DNA of 38,200 bases. Source: Arcticibacter eurypsychrophilus (GTDB lineage: Bacteria > Bacteroidota > Bacteroidia > Sphingobacteriales > Sphingobacteriaceae). The notes under the pieces were generated by a model. It ran no database searches. It saw nothing but the letters and a program-made list of their open reading frames with translations, and was not told the origin of the DNA. The position numbers and the translations under genes are program-made. Of this stretch, positions 1 to 8,562 are shown in pieces. The first letter of the stretch is position 1. Each line of letters begins with the position of its first letter. The DNA lies in assembly GCF_001730525.1 (NCBI RefSeq), contig NZ_MDFN01000041.1:1-38200 (forward strand). The letters are read 5' to 3'.

Positions 1-93
1 AAGTGTATAGTTATTTTAGGATCTGACAGTTCACTTATTGATAGTATCAATTTACAAGTTTTCAAGTAACATTTAAAATCAGCAAACAGCCAC

Positions 94-561
94 TTATATC
101 ATGTCAAATCTATGATCCGGATCATAGTTCCCTTTTATTTTTATGATATCATTTACAATCAACTGTGCTTTGTTCAGTTGATTACCTAGTAGAATTGCTA
201 AGTGAGTTTGAGGTTCACAAATACAAAATGCCTCTTCGTAAAGCTTAATTGTATTGGACTCCAAACTAATTACAGAGTTTAAAACCAGCTGATTATTTTG
301 TAATGTGAGCGCATTTGTTATTTCATGCCATGACATCTCAGGAACATGTAATTTGACTTCTCTTTTTTTTATTTTATCAGTTAAATGCTTGATGGCAAAC
401 CTAATGGTCATTAACTGATTCATCTCTTCATAAGACAATTTAGCAAACAAAGATTTAAGTCTTCCCGAGTAAATACTTTCTGCTATAAGATCATACAAAT
501 AAACTTTAACCAGGCACATAGATGCCAGTTCGTATAATTTAAATTTCAATTCTTTTTTCAT
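94..561 (-). CDS. hypothetical small helical protein
   Basis: 155-aa protein of a family I do not recognise. It has no signal peptide and no membrane segment. The sequence looks almost wholly alpha-helical, with heptad-like leucine/isoleucine spacing and scattered Glu/His/Tyr (for example ESNTIKLYEEA near the middle), which would fit a four-helix bundle such as a ferritin-like fold; that is only an impression. It lies downstream of the porin gene on the same strand but beyond a strong hairpin terminator, so it probably has its own transcript. In many Bacteroidota a KdpD-type sensor gene follows the kdp genes; here this protein is the only gene between the porin and the window edge. Function unknown. 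Confidence 0.6.
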   Translation of the reverse strand: MKKELKFKLYELASMCLVKVYLYDLIAESIYSGRLKSLFAKLSYEEMNQLMTIRFAIKHLTDKIKKREVKLHVPEMSWHEITNALTLQNNQLVLNSVISLESNTIKLYEEAFCICEPQTHLAILLGNQLNKAQLIVNDIIKIKGNYDPDHRFDMI

Positions 562-582
562 ATTGATATATACTTTCTTAAA

Positions 583-616
583 ACTCCTGCCTGAGGTTAA
601 CCGGACAGGCAGGAGT
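583..616 (-). terminator. intrinsic terminator after the porin gene
   Basis: Perfect 11-bp inverted repeat ACTCCTGCCTG / CAGGCAGGAGT with a 12-base loop, just downstream of the porin stop codon. On the minus strand the stem is followed by a short T run (AGTTTTAAG). It should end the kdp-porin transcript. Confidence 0.75.
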
Positions 617-624
617 ATTATGGA

Positions 625-1695
625 TTAGAATGCTACTGCTATACTTGCAGTCAGCGCGGCATTGTGGTGAACAGGCGTGTTATCTCTTAGAAATACAGCG
701 TCTTTACTATCGTATACTTTTCCTTCTAATCGGATCAAGGCGTTAGCAATTGGGGCGTAGTCTACATTTAAAGAATAACCGGTCGTGTTAAACCCCTTTG
801 GAGTACCAGTAGCAATGAAGACACCATTTTCATCTTTGTAATATTCAACTCTCCCGGCTATAGCCCATTTTTCCGCAAGCTGATAACGTGCTATGGCAAC
901 TGGAGAAATGATCTCGTTATCATCAGAGCCGCCTTTTTCCTTCTGCTGCACACCATGATCAAAACCTACTGTTAGGCCTAGTTTATCTGTTGCCTGAAAA
1001 ATTCCATAGAAGTTGTTGTAGAACCTGCGGACACGGATTGAGTCTGCTCCCTCGGTACCAAGATAGTTGCTGTAATTTAGCGTGATCTTGTCTATTGGTT
1101 TCCATGTAAGCTGAATACCTCCGGCGGGCTGACTATTAAGATCTTGCCGTTGCATCCGTTGCCAGCCGTTTAGGTATAAAGCAGTAACGCCCAGTTTACC
1201 ATCATTGGTGGTATAACTAATTTTAGCACCTGACTCATAAAAAGGTGTATTTTCTGCTGAGATACTACGTGTTAATACCCAGCAGTCTTTGGATATAGCA
1301 GATTCAAAGCCAATGTGCGAAGAAAAGATCCCGGCATCTAGCCATAGATTAGCTTTGGATGATAGTTTTATTCCGGCATTTGCTTCATAGATGTTTTTTA
1401 AAACTCCCGGTTCAGCCGCAAGGTTAGCATTACTGTAGGTACCTGCCATTACAGCCAGGTTACCCCTGAGGCTGCCATTATCATATGCTAATTTTAAAAA
1501 ACCCAGATTTAAGTTCACTTCATTGTGCCTGTTATGCGAGTAAATAAAAGATGGACGTGTATTATTTACCGGTTTGTTGAAATCAAACCCGTAGTACGTT
1601 TCAATGTAACCAGAGACTTTTAAAGGCGATGTCTCTTGTGCGGAAACTGTTAAAGCAGCCAATAAAGAGGCCGAAAGAATAAGAACTTTTTTCAT
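625..1695 (-). CDS. outer-membrane beta-barrel porin (OmpL/BBP2-like)
   Basis: 356-aa secreted protein. A clean signal peptide (MKKVLILSASLLAALTVSAQ) is followed by 'SGYIETYYGFDFNKP', the opening typical of the putative beta-barrel porin-2 family, then alternating amphipathic strands and a hydrophobic C-terminal strand ending in F, as expected for a barrel inserted by the BAM machinery. It probably lets small solutes or ions across the outer membrane. It follows kdpC on the same strand with about 85 bp between them (containing a hairpin) and is followed by a terminator, so it is probably the last gene of the potassium-uptake operon. A porin beside kdp is a recurring arrangement in Bacteroidota (recalled, not searched); a potassium-specific role is inference. 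Confidence 0.8.
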   Translation of the reverse strand: MKKVLILSASLLAALTVSAQETSPLKVSGYIETYYGFDFNKPVNNTRPSFIYSHNRHNEVNLNLGFLKLAYDNGSLRGNLAVMAGTYSNANLAAEPGVLKNIYEANAGIKLSSKANLWLDAGIFSSHIGFESAISKDCWVLTRSISAENTPFYESGAKISYTTNDGKLGVTALYLNGWQRMQRQDLNSQPAGGIQLTWKPIDKITLNYSNYLGTEGADSIRVRRFYNNFYGIFQATDKLGLTVGFDHGVQQKEKGGSDDNEIISPVAIARYQLAEKWAIAGRVEYYKDENGVFIATGTPKGFNTTGYSLNVDYAPIANALIRLEGKVYDSKDAVFLRDNTPVHHNAALTASIAVAF

Positions 1696-1726
1696 TTTTA
1701 TGTAATAATAAAGGACAAAGAATCCC

Positions 1727-1757
1727 CTGTAAGCTTCCTTTTATCGAAAGCTTACAG
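1727..1757 (-). other. intercistronic hairpin between kdpC and porin gene
   Basis: Perfect 10-bp inverted repeat CTGTAAGCTT / AAGCTTACAG with an 11-base loop. No T run follows on the minus strand, so a full intrinsic terminator is unlikely. It may be an RNA-processing or stability element that lets kdp and porin levels differ. Confidence 0.4.
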
Positions 1758-1780
1758 AAGTTTGATATAGAATTTATTGT

Positions 1781-2347
1781 TTATTTCGCTAGACGATCCA
1801 ATGCCATGTTCAATTGAAGAACGTTCACTTTTTCAGGTCCTAAAAGACCTAATAAAGGAGGTGTGGTCGCATTTTTTACTACTTGTTGTACCTGCTCGAT
1901 GCCAAGCTTGCGATTTGATGCAACCCGTGCGATCTGAATAGTAGCTGCCTGAACCGAAATGTCGGGATCAAGTCCGCTACCTGAAGAAGTTACTAAATCT
2001 GCAGGAATTTCAGAACGCTTTAATCCTGGATGGTACTTCAGCAGAGTGTCGATCCGGCTCTCCACATCCTTTAGATAATCCGGGTTAGAAGGGCCTTTAT
2101 TAGAGCCTGCAGAACCCGCTGCATTGTAACTAACAGCAGATGGACGGCCCCAGAAATACTGCGGGTCTGTAAAGGTTTGACCAATATTGGCATAACCTAC
2201 TTTTTTGCCATTCAGCAGGACGGCTTCGCCGTTGCCTTCACCCTTGGCAAACCGGCCTGCGAAGGCAATTATTGAGGGATAGATCACACATAATAAAACG
2301 AGTAGTACCAATGTGAGACGGATAGATTGAAAGATATATTTTTTCAT
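1781..2347 (-). CDS. kdpC: potassium-transporting ATPase subunit C
   Basis: 188-aa KdpC, the single-span accessory subunit that stabilises the KdpFABC complex and helps nucleotide binding by KdpB. It has one N-terminal membrane helix (about residues 8-30) and then the periplasmic domain with the family motifs GQTFTDPQYFWGRPSA, SGSGLDPDIS and the Ala/Ile-rich 'QAATIQIARVA' helix. The reading frame is open nine codons further upstream, but the ATG at 2347 (MKKYIFQ) gives a normal KdpC N-terminus and lies ten bases after the kdpB stop, so I prefer it. Length and motifs are complete. Confidence 0.95.
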   Translation of the reverse strand: MKKYIFQSIRLTLVLLVLLCVIYPSIIAFAGRFAKGEGNGEAVLLNGKKVGYANIGQTFTDPQYFWGRPSAVSYNAAGSAGSNKGPSNPDYLKDVESRIDTLLKYHPGLKRSEIPADLVTSSGSGLDPDISVQAATIQIARVASNRKLGIEQVQQVVKNATTPPLLGLLGPEKVNVLQLNMALDRLAK

Positions 2348-2357
2348 CAGTGTAGGA

Positions 2358-4397
2358 TTATATAAAGACAGCAATTAAAAGATCGATTGCTTTTATGCCG
2401 ATAAACGGAACGATAACACCACCCAAACCATAGATCAATAGATTTCTGCGAAGCAAAGCACTGGCTCCAAGTGGTTTATACGCCACACCTTTTAAAGCCA
2501 GAGGGATCAGAAATGGAATGATGAGGGCATTGAAAATTACGGCGGAGAGTATTGCGCTTTCCGGACTATGCAGATTCATGATATTTAAACCCTGTAAAGC
2601 AGGTATGGAGGCGATAAACAGTGCAGGAACGATAGCAAAGTATTTCGCAACGTCATTGGCTATTGAAAATGTGGTTAAAGTACCACGGGTAATCAGCAAT
2701 TGTTTACCAATTTCAATAATCTCAATCAGTTTGGTTGGATCATTATCCAGATCGACCATATTACCAGCCTCTTTAGCTGCCTGTGTTCCACTATTCATGG
2801 CCACTCCCACATCCGCTTGTGCGAGAGCCGGAGCATCATTTGTTCCGTCACCCATCATCGCGACTAGTTTACCAAGCGATTGCTCATGCTTGATATAATT
2901 CATCTTGTCTTCAGGTTTAGCCTCTGCAATAAAGTCGTCTACACCTGCTTTTTCGGCAATATATTTAGCTGTTAATGGGTTATCTCCTGTTACCATAACC
3001 GTTTTCACGCCCATTTTACGCAGTCGTTCAAATCGCTCCTGAATCCCTGGTTTGATGATATCCTGCAGTTCGATCACACCAAGTATTTTAGAATTTTCGG
3101 ATACAACCAGAGGTGTTCCACCATTCGTAGATATATGGGTAACGTCATTGCCAACTTCCACAGGGTAATCATTACCTGCGGTTATAGCGATGTTGCGGAT
3201 GGAGTCTGCCGCTCCTTTTCTGATTTGCGTTCCATCTTCCAGATCCACACCGCTGGAACGGGTTTCAGCAGTGAATTTCACAAAAGTCAATTTTGACTTA
3301 TCTGGAAGATTCAATGCATCCTGATTTAAGGTCAGATTCGCCAGTTCAACGATTGATTTTCCTTCCGGAGTTTCATCTGAAATAGAGGCAAGCAAACTAA
3401 TCCTCATAAAATATTCTTCAGCAACACCTGGCGCTGGATAAAAATGAGTAGCTTTTCTGTTTCCGATCGTGATTGTACCAGTTTTATCCAGCAATAAAGT
3501 GTCTATATCTCCGGCGGTTTCCACTGCCTTACCTGATTTGGTAATTACATTAGCACGCAAAGCACGGTCCATCCCTGCTATACCGATTGCAGAAAGAAGG
3601 CCACCTATCGTTGTAGGAATAAGACATACAAAGAGCGATATCAAGGCCGCCACAGTAATAGGCGTATTTGCATAATCGGCAAATGGCTTCAGCGAGATAC
3701 ATACGATTATAAATACCAATGTAAAGCTGGCTAGAAGAATGGTTAAAGCAATCTCATTCGGCGTCTTTTGACGGGAGGCTCCTTCTACCAGTGCGATCAT
3801 CTTATCCAGAAAACTTTCGCCGGGTTGTGTGGTGACCTTTACTTTAATTTGGTCAGACAAAACTTTGGTTCCCCCTGTTACGGAAGATTTATCACCTCCT
3901 GATTCCCTGATTACGGGTGCGGATTCTCCGGTAATTGCTGATTCATCAATGGTAGCGATACCTTCTATTATTTCGCCATCAGTAGGGATCATATCCCCTT
4001 CTTCGCATATAAAGATATCTCCTTTAACGAGCTGATTGGATGAGCGAATTTCTACCTTCCCGTCTTTAGTCAGGAATTTTGCAGGTGTATCTTCCCTGGT
4101 TTTGCGCAAACTGTCTGCCTGTGCTTTTCCTCTTGCTTCAGCTAGTGCTTCGGCAAAGTTGGCAAACAACACGGTGAGCAACAGGAGAATAAAAATGGCC
4201 AAATTGTAGCCGAAAGATCCCTGATCTGTTGCTGTGAGGGAATAAATGGAAACAGCCAGCATAACTGCTGTTCCTATCTCTACTGTAAACATGACCGGAT
4301 TTTTGATCATGTAACGGGGGTTCAGTTTTATGAAAGATTGTTTCAACGCGGCACTTACCAGTGCCGGTTGAAATAATTGATTGGATTGCGTTCTCAT
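2358..4397 (-). CDS. kdpB: potassium-transporting ATPase ATP-binding subunit
   Basis: 679-aa P-type ATPase catalytic subunit of the Kdp potassium pump in the inner membrane. Visible landmarks: actuator-domain TGES at residues 156-159, membrane motif PTTIGG near 261, the phosphorylation motif DKTGT with Asp304, and the hinge motif [20 protein letters not shown]. Its Ser159 corresponds to the serine of the TGES loop whose phosphorylation inhibits E. coli KdpB (established for E. coli; not shown here). It starts 14 bp after the kdpA stop. Nothing appears damaged. Confidence 0.98.
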   Translation of the reverse strand: MRTQSNQLFQPALVSAALKQSFIKLNPRYMIKNPVMFTVEIGTAVMLAVSIYSLTATDQGSFGYNLAIFILLLLTVLFANFAEALAEARGKAQADSLRKTREDTPAKFLTKDGKVEIRSSNQLVKGDIFICEEGDMIPTDGEIIEGIATIDESAITGESAPVIRESGGDKSSVTGGTKVLSDQIKVKVTTQPGESFLDKMIALVEGASRQKTPNEIALTILLASFTLVFIIVCISLKPFADYANTPITVAALISLFVCLIPTTIGGLLSAIGIAGMDRALRANVITKSGKAVETAGDIDTLLLDKTGTITIGNRKATHFYPAPGVAEEYFMRISLLASISDETPEGKSIVELANLTLNQDALNLPDKSKLTFVKFTAETRSSGVDLEDGTQIRKGAADSIRNIAITAGNDYPVEVGNDVTHISTNGGTPLVVSENSKILGVIELQDIIKPGIQERFERLRKMGVKTVMVTGDNPLTAKYIAEKAGVDDFIAEAKPEDKMNYIKHEQSLGKLVAMMGDGTNDAPALAQADVGVAMNSGTQAAKEAGNMVDLDNDPTKLIEIIEIGKQLLITRGTLTTFSIANDVAKYFAIVPALFIASIPALQGLNIMNLHSPESAILSAVIFNALIIPFLIPLALKGVAYKPLGASALLRRNLLIYGLGGVIVPFIGIKAIDLLIAVFI

Positions 4398-4411
4398 CTT
4401 GTTACAAGAGA

Positions 4412-6130
4412 TTATTTAAGCATAGTAAAGTATTCTGCCAATGGTCCGAGGGCCAAAGCAGGAAAATAAGAAAGAGCATTTAACACTACGATAACGGCTA
4501 AGGTCATGATACCAAAGGTGAGGGTATCCGCACGTAGCGTACCAGCCGACTCAGGAATAAATTTCTTTTGTGCAAGCAGTCCTGCAATGGCTATTGGACC
4601 AATAATCGGAAGAAAACGCGCCAGGATTAATACTATACCGGTTAACACATTCCAGAAAATATTATTGTCGCCCAAACCTTCAAACCCAGATCCGTTGTTA
4701 GCATTCGAAGAGGTTACTTCATATAACATTTCGGAGAAACCATGAAAGCCCGGGTTATTAAGCCAGTTGGCAGGTTTGACCGCCCAATCAGCATCTCCAT
4801 AGGTACCAAAAACATAACTTGCAATAGCAGTTCCTGCAAGGATCAGGAAAGGGCTTAGCAAAGTAATCAGTGCGGCGATTTTCACTTCCCTGGCTTCTAC
4901 TTTATGTCCGAGGAACTCAGGCGTACGCCCTACCATTAATCCTGATATGAATACCGCTATAATTAAGTAGATGAAGTAATTCAGTATTCCTACTCCACAA
5001 CCACCATAAAAGGAGTTGACCATCATGCCTAATAATTGCCATGCTCCTGTTAAAGGCATGGAACTGTCATGCATGTTATTTACCGACCCAGTCGATATAA
5101 TGGTCGTAACTGTAGTCCAGTAAGCGGAAATAGCAGGACCAAAACGAACTTCTTTGCCTTCCATTGCTCCGGTATGCTGACTTACACCCATTTGGGAGAT
5201 AGCAGGACTTCCGCCAAGTTCAGAGCTGATGGTAGGAATTAAAAGGAGCAACATCCCGAATGTCATGACTCCAAAGATGACCCATCCCAATTTTTTACGC
5301 CTGATAAAATAGCCAAAAGCAATGACCATCGCTATAGGAATGATCATCTGCGCTATTAATTCCACCATATTGGTTAAATAAGTAGGATTTTCAAGCGGAT
5401 GTGCAGAGTTTGCGCCAAACCATCCACCCCCATTTGTACCGAGGTGTTTAATAGCAATCATACCTGCTGCAGGCCCTCTGGAGACACCTACGGTATCTCC
5501 CTGTACCGAAATATACTGATCTTTACCTTCATAAGAACTTGGAGTTCCATTAAATGTAAGGATTAGAGCAATTACAATAGAAATAGGTAAAAGTAACCTT
5601 GTGATTGATTTTACAAAAAATTCCCAAAAGTTACCAAGCTGAGAGGTTGTTTTATCTCTGAAAGCTTTAAAGAATACAACAGCTGAAGCAATGCCGGTTG
5701 CCGCGCTTACAAACTGAAGAAACATCACAACGAAATGCTGTGTTAGATAGGTGACCCCGCTTTCTCCGGAATAATGCTGAAGGTTGCAGTTCACAACAAA
5801 ACTTATGATCGTATTAAAAGCCAGATCTGGTGTTTGTCCAGGGTTTCCATCCGGGTTTAGGGGAAGTTTATCCTGATACATCAGCACGAAGAATCCATAG
5901 ATAAGCCACACCAAATTGATGGTCAGCATCGCTTTCATATGCTGCTTCCAATTCATCTGTTGGGAATGATTGATGCCAGACAATCGGTAAATTCCCTTTT
6001 CAATGGGTGTTAGAAAGTCAGTCCAGACTTTCTCTCCGGCAAATACTTTAGCCAGATATTTTCCAAGTGGAATAGCTATCAGTAAAGTGATCAGATAGGT
6101 AACAAATATTCCAAGTATTTCTGTGTTCAT
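4412..6130 (-). CDS. kdpA: potassium-transporting ATPase potassium-binding subunit
   Basis: 572-aa KdpA, the channel-like subunit that selects and binds K+ in the Kdp complex. About ten hydrophobic spans are visible, with family segments such as '[18 protein letters not shown]', '[11 protein letters not shown]', '[21 protein letters not shown]' and '[11 protein letters not shown]', which are the selectivity-loop regions of the superfamily-of-K-transporters fold. Complete length. It starts eight bases after the kdpF stop, so the genes are co-transcribed and probably translationally linked. Confidence 0.98.
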   Translation of the reverse strand: MNTEILGIFVTYLITLLIAIPLGKYLAKVFAGEKVWTDFLTPIEKGIYRLSGINHSQQMNWKQHMKAMLTINLVWLIYGFFVLMYQDKLPLNPDGNPGQTPDLAFNTIISFVVNCNLQHYSGESGVTYLTQHFVVMFLQFVSAATGIASAVVFFKAFRDKTTSQLGNFWEFFVKSITRLLLPISIVIALILTFNGTPSSYEGKDQYISVQGDTVGVSRGPAAGMIAIKHLGTNGGGWFGANSAHPLENPTYLTNMVELIAQMIIPIAMVIAFGYFIRRKKLGWVIFGVMTFGMLLLLIPTISSELGGSPAISQMGVSQHTGAMEGKEVRFGPAISAYWTTVTTIISTGSVNNMHDSSMPLTGAWQLLGMMVNSFYGGCGVGILNYFIYLIIAVFISGLMVGRTPEFLGHKVEAREVKIAALITLLSPFLILAGTAIASYVFGTYGDADWAVKPANWLNNPGFHGFSEMLYEVTSSNANNGSGFEGLGDNNIFWNVLTGIVLILARFLPIIGPIAIAGLLAQKKFIPESAGTLRADTLTFGIMTLAVIVVLNALSYFPALALGPLAEYFTMLK

Positions 6131-6138
6131 GATAGGTC

Positions 6139-6216
6139 TTAGAATTTTTCGGGTTTAAGCAGCACATACACCATGTATATAAAAACTGCCAATGCGATGA
6201 TGAATAATAAAGTCAT
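6139..6216 (-). CDS. kdpF: potassium-transporting ATPase subunit F
   Basis: 25-aa single-span membrane peptide beginning MTLLFIIALAVFIYMVYVLL and ending KPEKF. The length, one hydrophobic helix, and the ending of one Leu-Leu, Lys-Pro-Glu-Lys-Phe match KdpF, the lipid-like stabilising subunit of KdpFABC. It sits immediately upstream of kdpA (eight-base gap), the usual place for kdpF. Short genes of this kind are often missed by gene callers. Confidence 0.9.
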   Translation of the reverse strand: MTLLFIIALAVFIYMVYVLLKPEKF

Positions 6217-6221
6217 AAGTC

Positions 6222-6305
6222 TTAAATTTTTTCAAACCAATCAATTGAATAATAAATGAGGCAGATGCATAACAGCAAGGCCAGAAGCAATAAGAAACTG
6301 AGCAT
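6222..6305 (-). CDS. 27-aa membrane micro-protein at the head of the kdp operon
   Basis: Short open frame starting with ATG and beginning MLSFLLLLALLLCICLIYY, ending SIDWFEKI. It consists of one strongly hydrophobic helix followed by a short polar tail with an aromatic anchor. Its stop codon lies five bases before the kdpF start, so it would be the first gene of the kdp transcript. It has no residue-level match to KdpF beyond being a single-span peptide. It could be a second KdpF-like accessory peptide or an unrelated regulatory peptide. Reality as a coding gene is inferred from the tight packing and its transmembrane-like composition. Confidence 0.55.
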   Translation of the reverse strand: MLSFLLLLALLLCICLIYYSIDWFEKI

Positions 6306-6326
6306 ATTTATATTTTTTTACTGGTG

Positions 6327-6342
6327 TTCAATACATAGACCA
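6327..6342 (-). promoter_or_regulatory. weak sigma-54 -24/-12-like element upstream of kdp
   Basis: Minus-strand TGGTCTATGTATTGAA has GG and TTG at the spacing of a -24/-12 element (consensus TGGCAC-N5-TTGC), but the final GC is GA. No good TAnnTTTG element is seen in the same gap. The neighbouring sigma-54 activator gene makes the match worth recording; by sequence alone it is poor. Confidence 0.2.
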
Positions 6343-6382
6343 CTATTTCAAACAAGAGATCAACTACCTGAAAGTCAACCAT

Positions 6383-6398
6383 AAGTAATAATTTACTT
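6383..6398. promoter_or_regulatory. palindrome upstream of kdp (possible activator site)
   Basis: Inverted repeat AAGTAA-TAAT-TTACTT, about 80 bp upstream of the first kdp-operon start codon and about 50 bp upstream of the weak sigma-54-like element. This is the position expected for an enhancer site of a sigma-54 activator. It is AT-rich, so chance is possible. Confidence 0.3.
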
Positions 6399-6408
6399 TT
6401 ATTTGAAA

Positions 6409-6437
6409 CAAAAAAAGCCTTCCAAAATGGAAGGCTT
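6409..6437 (-). terminator. intrinsic terminator after the response-regulator gene
   Basis: Nine-bp perfect stem AAGCCTTCC / GGAAGGCTT with a five-base loop, followed on the minus strand by a T run. It lies about 35 bp past the response-regulator stop and separates that operon from kdp. Confidence 0.85.
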
Positions 6438-6471
6438 AAAGATTCATTATGATAGGGTTTGTAATTATTTT

Positions 6472-7803
6472 TTATAATTTATACTCTTCGATTTTACGGT
6501 AAAGAGTAGTTAGACCAATGGCCAATAGTCTTGCAGTTTCCATCTTATTTCCACCGGTATGATAAAGCACTTTCCGGATATGATTTTTTTCGACCGTACT
6601 TAAATCAAAACCCTGACCTTCGGCTGTTGATGAATAAAACTCATAAGGAAGTAAACTAGTTGAAATAACAGGATGATCTGCTAAAATAGTGGCACGTTCT
6701 ATTAAATTCTTTAACTCCCTGACATTTCCTTTCCATGAATGGTTCTTCAAAGCTTCAAGGAAATGCGGATCCATGGAAAACCCGAACTTGTTTACCTTAG
6801 CAGCATACTGATTTAAATAATAGGTTGCTAAAACTTCAATATCACCCTTTCGTTCAGAGAGAGATGGCAGAGAAATCGTAAAAACAGATAAACGGTAAAA
6901 TAGATCCGCTCTAAAACTGCCATCATCAGACTCCTTCTGTAGATTTCGATTAGTAGCAGCAATAACCCGTACATTCACCGTTCTGGTTTTGGTATCACCT
7001 ATTTTTATAAAAGTTTGATTTTCAAGAACCCGCAACAGTTTGGCCTGAAGGGCCTGGCTCATTTCTCCTATCTCATCAAGGAATATGGTGCCGCCGTCGG
7101 CCTCATCAAACAAACCTTTTTTATCTTTTACCGCTCCGGTAAAAGCCCCTTCTTTATAGCCAAAAAGTTCACTCTCTAAGAGTTCCTTGTTAAATCCACT
7201 GCAATTGACGGCAACGAAAGGACCTGCACAACGCTGACTTTCATAATGGATAGCTTGCGCAAACACCTCTTTCCCGGATCCTGTTTCGCCAAGAAGAAGA
7301 ACGGTAGTATCTGTTGGAGCCACTTTTCGGGCAAACGCTATTGCTTGTTTGATGGCGTCGGACTCTCCTATTACATCGTTGAGACCTACCCTTTTGGGAA
7401 GTCGGCTTTCCAGTTCCTTTACTTTTCGCTGAAGTCTGGATTTCTCCAGCGCCTTGCAAACTAAAGGAATGATCTTTTCATTATCATCCCCTTTAACAAT
7501 ATAATCAAAAGCCCCGTTTTTAATAGCCAGCACACCATCCTGAATACTCCCGTATGCAGTAAGGTTGATTACTTCAACGAGCGGATTATCTTTTTTAATG
7601 AGTTTTACCAATTCAACGCCATTAAGATCCGGGAGCTTCACATCACTGATCACTACATCCACATCATTTTGAGCAAGCACCTTAAGTCCTTCTTTTGCAG
7701 AGAATGATTGTAATACATGGTATCCCTCAAGACCTATAATTCTTGATAACAGGTTACACAAATTCTTCTCATCATCAATGACCAGCACGGTTCCCTTGAT
7801 CAT
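6472..7803 (-). CDS. sigma-54-dependent (NtrC-family) response regulator
   Basis: 443-aa transcriptional activator. The receiver domain (about 1-120) has the acidic pair D10/D11, phospho-acceptor Asp54 (VVISDVKLPD), Thr82 and Lys104. The AAA+ domain (about 143-375) has Walker A GETGSGKE (172-179), the sigma-54-contact motif GAFTGA (219-224) and Walker B (GGTIFLDEIGE). A Fis-type helix-turn-helix ends the protein. The ATG at 7803 overlaps the stop of the acetyltransferase gene (ATGA), which fixes the start; an open frame nine codons longer exists but overlaps that gene more. No partner histidine kinase is adjacent. The position next to kdp suggests it controls potassium uptake in place of KdpE, but its targets are not shown by the sequence. 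Confidence 0.93.
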   Translation of the reverse strand: MIKGTVLVIDDEKNLCNLLSRIIGLEGYHVLQSFSAKEGLKVLAQNDVDVVISDVKLPDLNGVELVKLIKKDNPLVEVINLTAYGSIQDGVLAIKNGAFDYIVKGDDNEKIIPLVCKALEKSRLQRKVKELESRLPKRVGLNDVIGESDAIKQAIAFARKVAPTDTTVLLLGETGSGKEVFAQAIHYESQRCAGPFVAVNCSGFNKELLESELFGYKEGAFTGAVKDKKGLFDEADGGTIFLDEIGEMSQALQAKLLRVLENQTFIKIGDTKTRTVNVRVIAATNRNLQKESDDGSFRADLFYRLSVFTISLPSLSERKGDIEVLATYYLNQYAAKVNKFGFSMDPHFLEALKNHSWKGNVRELKNLIERATILADHPVISTSLLPYEFYSSTAEGQGFDLSTVEKNHIRKVLYHTGGNKMETARLLAIGLTTLYRKIEEYKL

Positions 7804-8375
7804 AAGGAGGAAGGATGAGTTGATAAACAATAGGCATGAACATCAACCTTTTCATGTATCATATCAAGGCTCCCAATAAAAGAAATGTAACCGAGTAAGT
7901 TGAAATTCACACAGCTTTTACACCCTCCCCAAAATTTTTCATCTTGTGTTATCTGTTGAAAGGTTACAGGTTCAAAGTCAAGTAGCGTATTCATTTTCAT
8001 CACTGCAATGCCTGATGTAATACTGAAGATCTTAGCAGTTGGATACTTTTCTCGTGAAAGTTTAAATATGCGTTCTTTAATTGCTTTGGCTACTCCTGTG
8101 TGACGAAAGTCGGGAGATACGATTAACCCGGAATTGGAGACAAACTTTCCACTCTCCCAAACTTCAAAGTAGGAGAAGCCTACCCATTCCCCTTTATCAG
8201 TTACTGCGATGATTGATTTTCCATCTCTCATTTTGGCTACAATAGACTCTGGCGTCCGATTGGAAATTCCTATTCCCCTTTGTAAGGCAGATTGATGAGT
8301 CTCTTGTATGATTTGATTAACGTGTTTTATATCCTTTAACGTTGCTACGCGAACAACTATCGAATGTTCTTCCAT
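7800..8375 (-). CDS. GNAT-family N-acetyltransferase coupled to the response regulator
   Basis: 191-aa acetyltransferase of the GNAT fold: 'VRVATLKDIKHVNQII' beta1-alpha1 start, central strand with 'GLIVSPDFRHTGVAKAIKE' as the acetyl-CoA-binding R/Q-x-x-G-x-A region, and a Cys-containing segment FWGGCKSCVNFN near the C-terminus. That segment recalls the N-acetylglutamate-synthase-like GNATs found in Bacteroidota arginine operons (recalled, not searched), but no arginine genes are here. Its TGA stop overlaps the ATG of the sigma-54 regulator, so the two proteins are made together, which suggests a linked role such as modifying the regulator or responding to a metabolite. Substrate unknown. Confidence 0.8.
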   Translation of the reverse strand: MEEHSIVVRVATLKDIKHVNQIIQETHQSALQRGIGISNRTPESIVAKMRDGKSIIAVTDKGEWVGFSYFEVWESGKFVSNSGLIVSPDFRHTGVAKAIKERIFKLSREKYPTAKIFSITSGIAVMKMNTLLDFEPVTFQQITQDEKFWGGCKSCVNFNLLGYISFIGSLDMIHEKVDVHAYCLSTHPSSL

Positions 8376-8501
8376 TGAAAGATTATTTTTTTCAATGAGT
8401 TAACAAAAGGGATGCCGATTAAATATTTATATGGGAATAGTGCGTTTAAAGGATTCTGAGGCTTTTTTATGCCTTAAAACAAAATTTAGGTCTATATTAA
8501 T

Positions 8502-8537
8502 TTTTCATATTGGTAGGCTTTTATTCCAATATGAAAA
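8502..8537. promoter_or_regulatory. 12-bp perfect inverted repeat upstream of the GNAT-regulator operon
   Basis: TTTTCATATTGG (8502-8513) and CCAATATGAAAA (8526-8537) with a 12-base spacer, in the gap between the BrkB-like gene and the acetyltransferase gene. Neither side is followed by a T run, so an operator is more likely than an intrinsic terminator, though it could also end the BrkB transcript. Confidence 0.45.
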
Positions 8538-8562
8538 CGGAAACCATTTATCTTCCCTCCCT

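Noticed and set aside
2518-2898. Plus-strand open frame of 126 codons opposite kdpB
   Set aside because: Antisense shadow of a strongly conserved gene; the protein has no recognisable features and no promoter.
7246-7464. Open frames on both strands within the sigma-54 regulator gene
   Set aside because: They lie inside a gene with full domain content; compositions are not protein-like.
8400-8430. CGGCATCCCTTTTGTT on the minus strand as a sigma-54 promoter of the acetyltransferase-regulator operon
   Set aside because: GG and TTG are spaced correctly but the essential GC of the -12 part is GT; left out as a feature.
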